From: Nocardioides jiangxiensis
Lineage (GTDB): Bacteria; Actinomycetota; Actinomycetes; Propionibacteriales; Nocardioidaceae
Assembly: GCF_030580915.1 (NCBI RefSeq)
Contig: NZ_JAUQTA010000001.1
Location: 62,001-126,000, forward strand
Reading direction: 5' to 3'
Length of the DNA stretch: 64,000 nt
Positions 44,727 through 56,518 of this stretch are shown here, one piece after another (the first letter of the stretch is position 1; every line of letters begins with the position of its first letter). Below the pieces are notes generated by a model. The model was not told where the DNA came from and searched no databases. It saw only the letters and a list, made by a program, of their open reading frames with translations. The translations under genes were made by a program, and so were the position numbers.

Positions 44727-45743
44727 TTACGCGTCGCGCTCCTCCAGCGACTGCTCGCTGAGGTCGGCGGGACGCGGTCCGAAGTAGTCCGCGCCGTAGG
44801 CCCCGGGGGCTGGACGACGGGTCTTGCGGGGCGGCTTCTCCCCCGGCGCCATGCGGCGCGCGGTGCACAGGAACGCCGTGTGGCCGATCATCTTGTGGTC
44901 GGGGCGCACCGCGAGGCCCTCGACGTGCCAGTCGCGGTTGAGGGACTCCCAGGCGTGCGGCTCGGTGAAGCCACCGTGCACGCGGACCGTCTCGACGAAG
45001 CGGCTCAGCTGGGTCGTGGTGGCGACGTACGCGATGAGGATGCCGCCCGGGGTCAGCGCGTCGGCCGCGGCGTCGACGCACTCCCAGGGGGCCAGCATGT
45101 CGAGGATGACGCGGTCCGCGCGGATGCCGGAGGCCGGCAGCGCCTCGGCCAGGTCGCCGAGCCGCAGGCTCCACGACGGGTGCTCGCCGCCGAAGAACTG
45201 CGTGACGTTCTTGCGGGCGACGTCGGCGAACTCCTCCCGGCGCTCGAAGGAGTGCACCTGCCCGTAGGGCCCGACCGCGCGCAGCAGCGAGCAGGTCAGT
45301 GCGCCCGAGCCGACACCGGCCTCGACCACGACTGCGCCCGGGAAGATGTCGGCCATCGCCACGATCTGCGCCGAGTCCTTGGGGTAGATCACCGCGGCAC
45401 CACGCGGCATCGAGACCACGAACTCGCTCAGCAGAGGCCGGAAGACCAGGTACTCGGCGCCACCGGAGGACCGGACCGTGAAGCCCTCCTCCCGCCCGAT
45501 CAGGTCGTCGTGCTCGAGGTGGCCGCGGTTGCTGAAGAACCGCTTGCCCTCCACCAGCTCGAAGTTGTGCTTGCGCCCCTTGGAGTCGACCAGGCGCACC
45601 CACTCGCCGGCACGCAGCGGGCCACGGTGCACGCCGGACCAGGCCGCGGAGGCGACGTCGGCCAGCGGTGCCGTCGTCGGCGCGACCTCCGGAGCGGGCG
45701 TCTCGGCGGGCGTCTCGGGAGTCGTCTCGGCGGCGTCAGGCAT
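44727..45743 (-). CDS. trmI: tRNA (adenine-N1)-methyltransferase TrmI
   Basis: TrmI methylates N1 of A58 in the T loop of tRNAs using SAM. The 338-residue protein has an acidic N-terminal tail and the domain GPLRAGEWVRLVDSKGRKHNFELVEGKRFFSNRGHLEHDDLIGREEG. The SAM loop is VVEAGVGSGALTCSLLRAVG, followed by DRVILDMLAPWECVDAAADALTPGG. In mycobacteria this gene (Rv2118c) lies upstream of mpa, as here. ATG 45743 is seven bases after TAGGCT on the minus strand. Confidence 0.94.
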   Translation of the reverse strand: MPDAAETTPETPAETPAPEVAPTTAPLADVASAAWSGVHRGPLRAGEWVRLVDSKGRKHNFELVEGKRFFSNRGHLEHDDLIGREEGFTVRSSGGAEYLVFRPLLSEFVVSMPRGAAVIYPKDSAQIVAMADIFPGAVVVEAGVGSGALTCSLLRAVGPYGQVHSFERREEFADVARKNVTQFFGGEHPSWSLRLGDLAEALPASGIRADRVILDMLAPWECVDAAADALTPGGILIAYVATTTQLSRFVETVRVHGGFTEPHAWESLNRDWHVEGLAVRPDHKMIGHTAFLCTARRMAPGEKPPRKTRRPAPGAYGADYFGPRPADLSEQSLEERDA

Positions 45744-45750
45744 GCGGGCC

Positions 45751-45756
45751 AGCCTA
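45751..45756 (-). promoter_or_regulatory. -10 hexamer of a leaderless promoter (trmI)
   Basis: TAGGCT on the minus strand, seven bases before ATG 45743. Confidence 0.6.
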
Positions 45757-45779
45757 TCGGCGTACGCCCGGCCCTCCGG

Positions 45780-46949
45780 TCAGCGGTGGCGCTCGCGGAA
45801 CGCGCGGTCGACGTCGGCCGTCGCCAGCACGCCGTAGATGCTGCCCTCGGGGTCGACCAGGAGGTACTCGTGCGCGGGCAGGAACGTGATCGCGCGGATC
45901 AGCTCCTCACCCTTGATGTCGACCGGCAGGGTCATCCCGGGCACCAGGCTCCGCGCCACGGCGGACGACGGGACCCACGGCCGGCGGTCCTCCGGCGTCG
46001 CCTGGACGGCCGCCTCGTTGACGATGCCAACAGGGCGGCCCTCGGCGTCGACGGTCACGATGCTGCCGGCCTCCGCCTCCTGGGCACGGCGTACGGCCTC
46101 GGCGATCGGCAGGTCAGCAGGTACGGCGAGCGTGCGTCGGGCCAGCCGGCGCGCCACCAGCGAGGGCAGCGTCCGACGCAGCCGCGCGCCCTGCATGGCG
46201 GCGGTCGCGCCGGTCCAGATGAAGGCGGCGAGGATCGCGGCGAAGGCCCACGACGTCACGTCGGCGGGCACGTCGTACCACCGGTCCATCGCCAGCGGCA
46301 GGAAGAGGGTGAGCACCGCGACGAGCCGGCCCGCCCAGCCAGCGACCAGCGTGCCGCGGACCTCGTTGCGCGTGGCTCCCCAGACGAGCGCCTTGAGCAC
46401 GCGGCCGCCGTCGAGCGGCAGGCCGGGCAGGAGGTTGAAGATGCCGATGACCAGGTTCGCCCAGGCGAGGGTGTCGACCACCAGCCCGATCAGGCCATCG
46501 GGCAGCACCTGCGCGAGCAACCAGGCCACCAGCGCCACGCCGAGGGAGGCCAGCGGCCCGACGATCGACATGACCAGCTCCTGCCCCGGGCTGCGCGGGC
46601 CTCCGTCGACGCCGGTGTGGCCGCCGAGGAAGTGGAGCGTGATCGACTCGACGGGGTACCCGTAGCGACGCGACGCCACGGCGTGCGCTGCCTCGTGGAC
46701 CAGGATGGTGAAGGCGTAGACGACCGCGATCACGAGGCCGGCGACGTACTTCCACGCACCGAGGCCGGGCTCGGCCTCCTCCACGACGGGCGCCATGATC
46801 ACGGCGATCAGGGCGGCCAGCAGGAACCAGGTCCGGGAGACGTGGACGTCGACCCCGAGGAACCGGCCGAGCCGGAAGTGCCCGGGAGGGACCGGAGCGG
46901 GAGTCCGGCGCTCGGGCTCGCTCGGCGTCGGGACGTCGTGTGCTGGCAC
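45780..46949 (-). CDS. Site-2 protease family protein with CBS domains
   Basis: This 389-residue M50 membrane metalloprotease has about six transmembrane segments. The zinc-binding HEAAH motif is at residues 85-89 in FTILVHEAAHAVASRRYG. The second motif, NLLPGLPLDGGRVLKALVWG, provides the Asp ligand. The C-terminal half has two CBS domains (for example ADLPIAEAVRRAQEAEAGSIVTVDAEGRPVGIVNEAAVQA). It would cleave membrane-embedded substrates such as anti-sigma factors; none is identified here. In actinobacteria this protein is a conserved neighbour of trmI/arc. GTG 46949 is six bases after TAGCCT on the minus strand. Confidence 0.9.
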   Translation of the reverse strand: MPAHDVPTPSEPERRTPAPVPPGHFRLGRFLGVDVHVSRTWFLLAALIAVIMAPVVEEAEPGLGAWKYVAGLVIAVVYAFTILVHEAAHAVASRRYGYPVESITLHFLGGHTGVDGGPRSPGQELVMSIVGPLASLGVALVAWLLAQVLPDGLIGLVVDTLAWANLVIGIFNLLPGLPLDGGRVLKALVWGATRNEVRGTLVAGWAGRLVAVLTLFLPLAMDRWYDVPADVTSWAFAAILAAFIWTGATAAMQGARLRRTLPSLVARRLARRTLAVPADLPIAEAVRRAQEAEAGSIVTVDAEGRPVGIVNEAAVQATPEDRRPWVPSSAVARSLVPGMTLPVDIKGEELIRAITFLPAHEYLLVDPEGSIYGVLATADVDRAFRERHR

Positions 46950-46955
46950 GGCCCG

Positions 46956-46961
46956 AGGCTA
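46956..46961 (-). promoter_or_regulatory. -10 hexamer of a leaderless promoter (S2P gene)
   Basis: TAGCCT on the minus strand, six bases before GTG 46949. Confidence 0.6.
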
Positions 46962-47008
46962 GCGGATCCCCGGTACGGACCAGCGCCGTCACTGTCGGGG
47001 GTCTCGCC

Positions 47009-47014
47009 TAGATT
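47009..47014 (+). promoter_or_regulatory. -10 hexamer of a leaderless promoter (RecB-like gene)
   Basis: TAGATT ends six bases before ATG 47021. Confidence 0.6.
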
Positions 47015-47020
47015 TCCTGC

Positions 47021-47908
47021 ATGAGCTCGCCCGCGGACGTCCACTCCACCCCCGTCGACGGGGTGGAGGTCATCGGTGCGCTCTCCCCGAGCCGCGCCGG
47101 CGACTTCATGACCTGTCCCCTGCTCTATCGCTACCGGTCGATCGACAAGCTGCCCGAGGCGCCGTCTCCCGCGGCGGTGCGCGGCACGGTGGTGCACAAG
47201 GTCCTCGAGGACCTCTTCGACCTCGAGGCCACGGAGCGGACGCCGGAGCGTGCCCAGGAGATGGTGGTGCCGTCGTGGGAGGCGCTCCTCGCGGCCGAGC
47301 CGGGGCTGGAGGCGATGTTCGGAGACGACGGCCCGGAGGTCGGCGCCTGGCTCGCCGAGTGCCGGCGCTCACTGGAGAAGTACTTCACCCTCGAGGACCC
47401 CACGCGCCTGCAACCCTCCGAGCGCGAGCTCTACGTCGAGACCGTGCTCGACTCGAGGCTGCTGATCCGTGGCTTCATCGACCGCGTCGAGGAGGCGCCC
47501 GACGGCCGGGTGCGGATCAGTGACTACAAGACCGGCCGCAGCCCCGGGGAGCTTTTCGAGGCCAAGGCGCTCTTCCAGATGAAGTTCTACGCCCTCGTCT
47601 GGTGGAAGACGCGTGGCGTGGTCCCGGCGATGCTGCAGCTGATCTACCTGGGCAACGGGGAGACGGTGAGCTACGCCCCCGACGAGGCCGATCTGCGGGC
47701 GCTCGAGCGGAAGGTCGACGCCGTCTTCGACGCCATCCGCAAGGCCGAGCTGACCGGCGACTGGCGGCCCCGCAAGTCACGCCTGTGCGACTGGTGCTCC
47801 TTCCAGGAGCACTGCCCGGAGTTCGGCGGCGAGATCCTCCCGCTGCCGATGGTGCGCGAGGCGCTCGCGGCTGCGGGCGACCTGGGCACCGACCTGACCG
47901 ACGACTGA
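47021..47908 (+). CDS. RecB-family PD-(D/E)XK exonuclease with Fe-S cluster motif
   Basis: This 295-residue protein has the RecB/Cas4-like nuclease core: GRAGD-type opening SRAGDFMTCPLLYRYRSIDKL, helix VRGTVVHKVLEDLF, LIRGFIDRVEEAPDGRVRISDYKTGRSPGE (catalytic Asp and D-x-K) and QMKFYALVWWKTRGV. The C-terminal cysteines CDWCSFQEHC, with the Cys in MTCPLLY, form a four-Cys Fe-S site. Such stand-alone nucleases are widespread in actinobacteria next to trmI/arc-type genes, and their role in repair is not defined. It is divergent from the S2P gene. Confidence 0.9.
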   Translation: MSSPADVHSTPVDGVEVIGALSPSRAGDFMTCPLLYRYRSIDKLPEAPSPAAVRGTVVHKVLEDLFDLEATERTPERAQEMVVPSWEALLAAEPGLEAMFGDDGPEVGAWLAECRRSLEKYFTLEDPTRLQPSERELYVETVLDSRLLIRGFIDRVEEAPDGRVRISDYKTGRSPGELFEAKALFQMKFYALVWWKTRGVVPAMLQLIYLGNGETVSYAPDEADLRALERKVDAVFDAIRKAELTGDWRPRKSRLCDWCSFQEHCPEFGGEILPLPMVREALAAAGDLGTDLTDD

Positions 47909-47921
47909 GGCTCGGCTCAGT
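47904..47921. terminator. Small hairpin between RecB-like and HAD genes
   Basis: ACTGAG-GCTCGG-CTCAGT, 6-bp stem overlapping the stop of the plus-strand gene, at a convergent junction. Confidence 0.4.
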
Positions 47922-47928
47922 CCGGTGG

Positions 47929-48594
47929 TCAGGGCGCGAGCGTGAGCAGGTCCGCAGGGGTCAGGCCCTCCAGCGAGTCGCGGAAGACCCGCCGCTCCCC
48001 CGGCGCGACCGGCACGTGGCACTCGACGACCAGCACGGTGCAGCCGGCCGCCTCTGCGGAGGTCGCACCGGTGTTGGAGTCCTCGATCGCGAGGCACGTC
48101 TCCGGCGCGAGGCCGAGTCCGGCGGCGGCCTTCAGGTACGGCTCCGGGTGCGGCTTTCCCTGGCTGACCCGGTCGCCGGTGACGATCTCGGCGAACGCCC
48201 CGTCCGGCAGCTCGGCGAGGATGGGGTCGACGAAGCGCTGGTAGCTCATGGTCACCAGGGCGCACGGCACGCCCGCGGCGAGGAGCTCGGCCAGCAGGGC
48301 GCGGGCGCCGGGACGCCAGGGCACCGCGTGCTCGACCCGGGCGACGACGCCGTCGAGCAGCAGCTCCACGACCTCCTCGGGCGTGAGCCGCGAACCGGGC
48401 GACCCGGGGTCGAACATGTGCCGCAGGATGTAGCGGCCCGACTCGAGCAGGTCGTTGCCGACCAGCGCGAGGCCGTGCTCGTGCGTCCAGTGGCCGCCGT
48501 ACCGCTCGGCGAGGTCGAACTCGGCCTCCATCCAGTAGGGCTCGGTGTCGACCAGGGTGCCGTCCATGTCCCAGAGGACCGCCGCGTGCTTCAC
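47929..48594 (-). CDS. HAD-family hydrolase (phosphatase/phosphoglucomutase type)
   Basis: This 221-residue haloacid-dehalogenase phosphatase has motif I VLWDMDGTLVDTEPYW with nucleophile Asp9, motif II LVTMSYQ, motif III Lys in GKPHPEPYLKAAAGLGL, and motif IV ALAIEDSNTGATSAEAAG. The cap domain is alpha-helical (subclass I), as in beta-phosphoglucomutase-like proteins. Substrate is not predictable. GTG 48594 is six bases after TAGGAT on the minus strand; the hexamer is shared with the divergent SRPBCC gene. Confidence 0.9.
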   Translation of the reverse strand: MKHAAVLWDMDGTLVDTEPYWMEAEFDLAERYGGHWTHEHGLALVGNDLLESGRYILRHMFDPGSPGSRLTPEEVVELLLDGVVARVEHAVPWRPGARALLAELLAAGVPCALVTMSYQRFVDPILAELPDGAFAEIVTGDRVSQGKPHPEPYLKAAAGLGLAPETCLAIEDSNTGATSAEAAGCTVLVVECHVPVAPGERRVFRDSLEGLTPADLLTLAP

Positions 48595-48600
48595 GGAAGG

Positions 48601-48610
48601 ATCCTAGGAT
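48601..48610. promoter_or_regulatory. Palindromic shared -10 for two divergent leaderless genes
   Basis: ATCCTAGGAT is a perfect palindrome. TAGGAT on the plus strand (48605-48610) ends six bases before ATG 48617. TAGGAT on the minus strand (48606-48601) ends six bases before GTG 48594. The two genes are 22 bp apart and symmetric about the site. Confidence 0.75.
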
Positions 48611-48616
48611 CACGCC

Positions 48617-49042
48617 ATGCGAGCAACGAGCACGGCCACCGTCCGGGTCAACATCGACGAGGCCTGGCGGATCCTGTCCGACCACGCCGGCATGACCGAC
48701 TGGGGTCCGGGCGTGACCGCCGTCGTGACCAAGCCGGGCACCCCGGAGCCCAACGGCGTCGGCGCCGTCCGGAAGATCACCGCCCCGGGCCCCGCCCCGG
48801 CCATCGTCGAGGAGATCACCACGTTCGAGGCCCCCACGCGACTCGGCTACAAGGCGCTGGCCGGCGTTCCGTTCGCGGACTACGCCGGTGAGGTCAGCCT
48901 GGTCGCGACGGAGTCCGGCACCGAGATCACCTGGACGCTCAGTGCCCGTCAGCGCGTGCCCTTCGTCGAGCAGAAGGCGCTGAAGGCGCTCTCCCTGGGC
49001 CTGCTGCAGGCCTACGTCCGTCGCCTCAAGCGCGCCGCCTGA
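48617..49042 (+). CDS. SRPBCC-family protein (START-like fold)
   Basis: This 141-residue protein has the polyketide cyclase/START-like pattern: MRATSTATVRVNIDEAWRILSDHAGMTDWGPGVTAVVTKPGTPEPNGVGAVRKI then VEEITTFEAPTRLGYKALAGVPFADYAGEVSL and TEITWTLSARQRVPFVEQKA. Such proteins bind a hydrophobic ligand in a helix-grip pocket; a substrate cannot be named. It starts at ATG 48617 without a leader, and the coding end is a basic YVRRLKRAA. Confidence 0.85.
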   Translation: MRATSTATVRVNIDEAWRILSDHAGMTDWGPGVTAVVTKPGTPEPNGVGAVRKITAPGPAPAIVEEITTFEAPTRLGYKALAGVPFADYAGEVSLVATESGTEITWTLSARQRVPFVEQKALKALSLGLLQAYVRRLKRAA

Positions 49043-49145
49043 CCCACCGTCCCTCGGCGATGCCGATCAGGACGGCCCTTCCCGGCTGGGCGCGGGCTGT
49101 CCTGGTCGGTGTCGCGGGTGCCCGCCTGCAGGTGCCGGGTACGGC

Positions 49146-49151
49146 TAGCGT
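49146..49151 (+). promoter_or_regulatory. -10 hexamer of a leaderless promoter (MFS gene)
   Basis: TAGCGT is followed by seven bases and then GTG 49159. Confidence 0.55.
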
Positions 49152-49158
49152 GCGAGAT

Positions 49159-50427
49159 GTGACGACGGCACGCTCGGTCCAGCGGACCTACCTCCTCCTC
49201 ATGCTGGGCAACACGCTGGCGGCGTCGCTGATCTGGGGCATCAACACGATCTTCCTGCTCGACTCCGGGCTGTCGAACCTCGAGGCGTTCGCCGCCAACG
49301 CCGCGTTCACGGCCGGCATGGTCCTCTTCGAGATCCCGACCGGCATCGTGGCCGACACGGTCGGCCGGCGTGCGTCGTACCTCCTGGGGACCGTGACCCT
49401 CGCCGCCTCGACGCTCTTCTACGTCGGCCTGTGGCAGGTCCACGGGCCGTTCTGGCTCTGGCTGGCCGCATCGGTCCTGATCGGCCTCGGGTTCACCTTC
49501 TTCTCCGGCGCCGTGGAGGCGTGGCTGGTCGATGCACTCGCCGCCACGGGCTTCGACGGCTCGCTGGACAGCGTCTTCGGCCGCGGACAGATGGTCTCCG
49601 GGGCCGGCATGCTGGTCGGATCCGTGGCCGGCGGATGGGTCGCCCAGCACGCGAGCCTGGGCGTGCCGTACCTGGTCCGCGCCGGCGTCCTGCTGCTCAT
49701 GCTCGTGTTCGCAGCCGTCGCGATGCGCGACCTCGGGTTCGCCCCCGAGCGCCATGGCACGGTCGGCCAGGAGGTGGCGCGGCTGGCACGCCAGACCGTC
49801 GACCTCGGCTGGCAGGTGCCCGCGATCCGCTGGCTCATGGTGCAGGCGCTGGTCACCGGTGGCGTCGGGCTCTACGCGTTCTACGCGCTCCAGCCCTACC
49901 TGCTCCAGCTGTACGGGGACCCGCACGCCTACCAGGTGGCCGGGCTGGTCGCAGCTGCCGTGGCCCTCGCCCAGATGGCCGGCGGCCTGGCCGCCGGGCA
50001 GGTACGCCGGCTCGCGCGCCGGCGCACGTCCGCGCTCATGCTCACCACGGCGATCGCGGTGGCGGCGATGCTGGCGATCGGGTCTGTCGACTCCTTCGGT
50101 GCGGTGCTGGCGCTCAGCGGGCTCTGGGGCCTGACCTTCGCCGCGTTCACGCCGGTGCGGCAGAGCTACCTCAACGGCCTCATCCCGTCCCGGCAACGCG
50201 CGACGCTGCTGTCGGCCGACTCGCTGATGAGCTCGGCAGGCGGGGTCTGGGCCCAGCCGGCGCTGGGTCGTGTCGCCGACCTCCGCGGCTACGCCGCGTC
50301 GTACCTCGTCGCCGCGGGGATCAGCGCGGTCGCGATCCCCCTGATCGCACTGTCACGGCGCACGGACGCCCCGGCCGACTCCTACGAGCCGACCGGGGCG
50401 TCCGGGTCAGACGGGTCCAGCGGCTGA
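49159..50427 (+). CDS. MFS transporter
   Basis: This 422-residue protein has twelve hydrophobic segments. The first is TYLLLMLGNTLAASLIWGINTIFLLDSGLS, and the conserved loop MVLFEIPTGIVADTVGRRASYLLG is the MFS motif A (G-x-x-x-D-x-x-G-R-R). The tail is hydrophilic. Substrate is unknown; the EIPTG pattern is common in drug/efflux permeases. GTG 49159 is used because the TAGCGT hexamer precedes it and because the longer frame has a proline/arginine-rich non-membrane start. It is convergent with metH. Confidence 0.85.
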   Translation: MTTARSVQRTYLLLMLGNTLAASLIWGINTIFLLDSGLSNLEAFAANAAFTAGMVLFEIPTGIVADTVGRRASYLLGTVTLAASTLFYVGLWQVHGPFWLWLAASVLIGLGFTFFSGAVEAWLVDALAATGFDGSLDSVFGRGQMVSGAGMLVGSVAGGWVAQHASLGVPYLVRAGVLLLMLVFAAVAMRDLGFAPERHGTVGQEVARLARQTVDLGWQVPAIRWLMVQALVTGGVGLYAFYALQPYLLQLYGDPHAYQVAGLVAAAVALAQMAGGLAAGQVRRLARRRTSALMLTTAIAVAAMLAIGSVDSFGAVLALSGLWGLTFAAFTPVRQSYLNGLIPSRQRATLLSADSLMSSAGGVWAQPALGRVADLRGYAASYLVAAGISAVAIPLIALSRRTDAPADSYEPTGASGSDGSSG

Positions 50428-50440
50428 CGCCGCCTCCGGC

Positions 50441-54238
<3,798 letters not shown>

Positions 54239-54244
54239 GGGTTC

Positions 54245-54261
54245 CCTTCCTCATCGGAAGG
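54245..54261 (-). promoter_or_regulatory. Hairpin that covers the metH ribosome site
   Basis: In the metH leader CCTTCC pairs with GGAAGG (6 bp, 5-base loop), and GGAAGG is part of the Shine-Dalgarno sequence. A -10 candidate TAGACT lies at 54345-54340, giving a leader of about 95 bases. Confidence 0.4.
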
Positions 54262-54386
54262 CGTCCTTGGTGGTCAAACCGAGCGTGGCGGGCGCGTCAT
54301 CACGACGGGTCCCGTTGCAACGCCTCTCGGTCGCCACACAGTCTAGGGGGTTCGGTGTTGTGCGTCCCACCGTGTATCGCCGTGGC

Positions 54387-54392
54387 TAGGCT
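54387..54392 (+). promoter_or_regulatory. -10 hexamer of a leaderless promoter (PAC2 gene)
   Basis: TAGGCT ends six bases before GTG 54399. Confidence 0.6.
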
Positions 54393-54398
54393 GGAGGC

Positions 54399-55244
54399 GT
54401 GATCGAGATCGATGACGTCCGCGACCTGGTCGACCCTGTGGTGATCGCCGCCTTCGAGGGCTGGAACGACGCTGCCGACAGCGCCTCGTCCGTCATCGAC
54501 CACCTCATGGAGGTGTGGGACGCCGAGGTCGTCGGCGCCATCGACCCCGAGGACTTCTACGACTTCCAGATGAACCGGCCCAACATCGAGTCGGGCACCG
54601 ACGGGCACCGCCGGATCGTCTGGCCCACGACGCAGATCGCGATCGCCTCTCCCCCGGGGCTGGACCGCGACGTCATCCTGATCCGCGGCCTCGAGCCCAA
54701 CATGCGCTGGCGTCAGTTCTGCGCCGAGCTGCTCGCGGCCTGCGACGAGCTCGGGGCATCCCTGGTGATCACGCTCGCTGCGCTCCTCGCCGACACGCCC
54801 CACACGCGTCCGCTCCCCGTGACCGGCTCGGCCACCGAGCCCGAGCTGGTCGACCGGCTGCGCGTCGAGCAGTCGTCGTACGAGGGTCCGACGGGGATCG
54901 TCGGGGTCTTCCAGGACGCGTGCGGACGGCTCGACATCCCGGCGGTCTCCTACTGGGTGGCGGTGCCGCACTACGTGGCCCAGCCGCCGTGTCCCAAGGC
55001 GTCGCTCGCACTCGTGCACGAGCTCGAGGACCTGCTCGGCTGCGCGATCCCGCTGGCCGACCTCCCCGAGGAGGCGCGCGCCTGGGAGCGCGGCGTCGAC
55101 GAGCTGGCCGAGGAGGAAGAGGAGATCGGCGACTACGTCCGTGCGCTCGAGGAGACCCGGGACACCGCGGACCTTCCGGAGGCGTCGGGCGAGGCGATCG
55201 CCCGGGAGTTCGAGCAGTACCTCAAGCGGCGCAACACCGAGTGA
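54399..55244 (+). CDS. PAC2-family protein
   Basis: This 281-residue protein belongs to the PAC2 (proteasome assembly chaperone 2-like) family found in actinobacteria and archaea. It has the family openings VDPVVIAAFEGWNDAADSASSVIDHLMEVWDAEVVGAIDPEDFYDFQMNRPNIE and LDRDVILIRGLEPNMRWRQFCAELLAACDELG, and CLAL-type ending PCPKASLALVHELEDLLGC. The function is not established in bacteria; in eukaryotes the fold assists proteasome assembly. The C-terminal 40 residues are strongly acidic. GTG 54399 follows TAGGCT by six bases. It is convergent with mshC. Confidence 0.88.
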   Translation: MIEIDDVRDLVDPVVIAAFEGWNDAADSASSVIDHLMEVWDAEVVGAIDPEDFYDFQMNRPNIESGTDGHRRIVWPTTQIAIASPPGLDRDVILIRGLEPNMRWRQFCAELLAACDELGASLVITLAALLADTPHTRPLPVTGSATEPELVDRLRVEQSSYEGPTGIVGVFQDACGRLDIPAVSYWVAVPHYVAQPPCPKASLALVHELEDLLGCAIPLADLPEEARAWERGVDELAEEEEEIGDYVRALEETRDTADLPEASGEAIAREFEQYLKRRNTE

Positions 55245-55262
55245 GGCCAGCGGCGCGGGGGC

Positions 55263-56489
55263 TCAGGCCTTGAGCCCCAGCCCCGCGTCGAGGACGGCCC
55301 GGATCTGGTCGGCGGCGTAGATGTCCTTGTGGTCGCCAGCGCTCGTCGCCGCAGCCCACGCGTCGATCGCCGCGACGGCCGCGGGGGCGTCGAGGTCGTT
55401 GGCGAGCGCCGCGAGCACCTGCTCGACGACCGGGCCCGCCGGCGCGCCGACACCGTGGCGCAGCGCCTCGCGCCACCGGTCCAGCATGTCCTCGGCGTTC
55501 CACAGGTTCTGGGCGGTCCACTCCCAGTCCTCGCGGTAGTGGTGCAGCAGGAGGCTCAGCCGGATCGCGGCCGGGTCGACCTCGCTGCGGCGGAGCTCGT
55601 TGACGAAGACCAGGTTGCCCTTGGACTTCGACATCTTCTCGCCGTCGTACGCCACCATGCCCGCGTGCACGTAGGCGTGAGCGAACCGCTCGCCCTCGGC
55701 GACCTGCGCCTCGCCGGCGCACATCTCGTGGTGCGGGAAGGACAGGTCGCTGCCGCCGGCCTGGACGTCGAACGCGTGGCCGAGGTGCTCCAGCGCGATC
55801 GCCGTGCACTCGATGTGCCAGCCGGGCCGGCCCTTGCCGAACGGGCTGTCCCAGCTCGGCTCCCCGTCGCGCTCGGCACGCCACAGGACGCAGTCGAGGG
55901 GGTCCTTCTTGCCGGGACGCTCCGGGTCGCCACCGCGCTCGCCGAAGAGCGCCAGCATCTGCTCCCGGTCCAGGCCGGACACCTCGCCGAACGCCTTGTC
56001 GGCGTTGACCTCGAAGTAGAGGTCGCCCTCGACGTCGTAGACCACGCCCTGCTCCTGCAGCTTCTGGATGAGGGCGATAACGAGCGGGATGGACTCGACT
56101 GCGCCGACGTAGTGGTCCGGCGGGAGGACGCGCAGCGCCTCCATGTCCTCGCGGAAGAGCTGGGTCTCGCGCAGGGCGAGCTCCTCCCACGGCACGTTGA
56201 CCTTGGCGGCGCGCTCGAGCAGCGGGTCGTCGACGTCGGTGACGTTCTGGACGAAGGTCACCGCGTGACCCGCGTTGCGCCAGGCGCGGTTGAGCAGGTC
56301 CATGCCGATGTACGTCGCTGCGTGGCCCATGTGCGTGGCGTCGTACGGCGTGATGCCGCAGACGTACATGCGGGCCCCGGTCTCGGCGGGGCTCGTCTCG
56401 ACCAGTCCGCCGGTGGCGGTGTCGTGGACCCGGACGACGGGTCCCTTGACCTGCAGAGGGGCGATCTCGGGAGCAGACCAGGCGCGCAT
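55263..56489 (-). CDS. mshC: Mycothiol ligase MshC (Cys-GlcN-Ins ligase)
   Basis: MshC joins cysteine to GlcN-inositol, using ATP, in mycothiol synthesis, and descends from cysteinyl-tRNA synthetase. The 408-residue protein starts [12 protein letters not shown], the MshC-type opening, and has the zinc/nucleotide motif [27 protein letters not shown] (Cys44). Further signatures are the Cys ligand in [25 protein letters not shown] and KMSKSKGN. It lacks the tRNA-binding C-terminal domain of CysS. ATG 56489 is six bases after TAGAGT on the minus strand. Confidence 0.95.
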   Translation of the reverse strand: MRAWSAPEIAPLQVKGPVVRVHDTATGGLVETSPAETGARMYVCGITPYDATHMGHAATYIGMDLLNRAWRNAGHAVTFVQNVTDVDDPLLERAAKVNVPWEELALRETQLFREDMEALRVLPPDHYVGAVESIPLVIALIQKLQEQGVVYDVEGDLYFEVNADKAFGEVSGLDREQMLALFGERGGDPERPGKKDPLDCVLWRAERDGEPSWDSPFGKGRPGWHIECTAIALEHLGHAFDVQAGGSDLSFPHHEMCAGEAQVAEGERFAHAYVHAGMVAYDGEKMSKSKGNLVFVNELRRSEVDPAAIRLSLLLHHYREDWEWTAQNLWNAEDMLDRWREALRHGVGAPAGPVVEQVLAALANDLDAPAAVAAIDAWAAATSAGDHKDIYAADQIRAVLDAGLGLKA

Positions 56490-56495
56490 GCTGGA

Positions 56496-56501
56496 ACTCT
56501 A
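56496..56501 (-). promoter_or_regulatory. -10 hexamer of a leaderless promoter (mshC)
   Basis: TAGAGT on the minus strand, six bases before ATG 56489. Confidence 0.6.
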
Positions 56502-56518
56502 GACGGTCGGTGTGACGC

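Noticed and set aside
54278..54337. Possible pseudoknot in the metH leader (GTGGCG and ACCGAG with partners)
   Set aside because: The 5' arm would lie largely upstream of the transcription start predicted from TAGACT, and 6-bp complements are expected by chance in this much GC-rich DNA.
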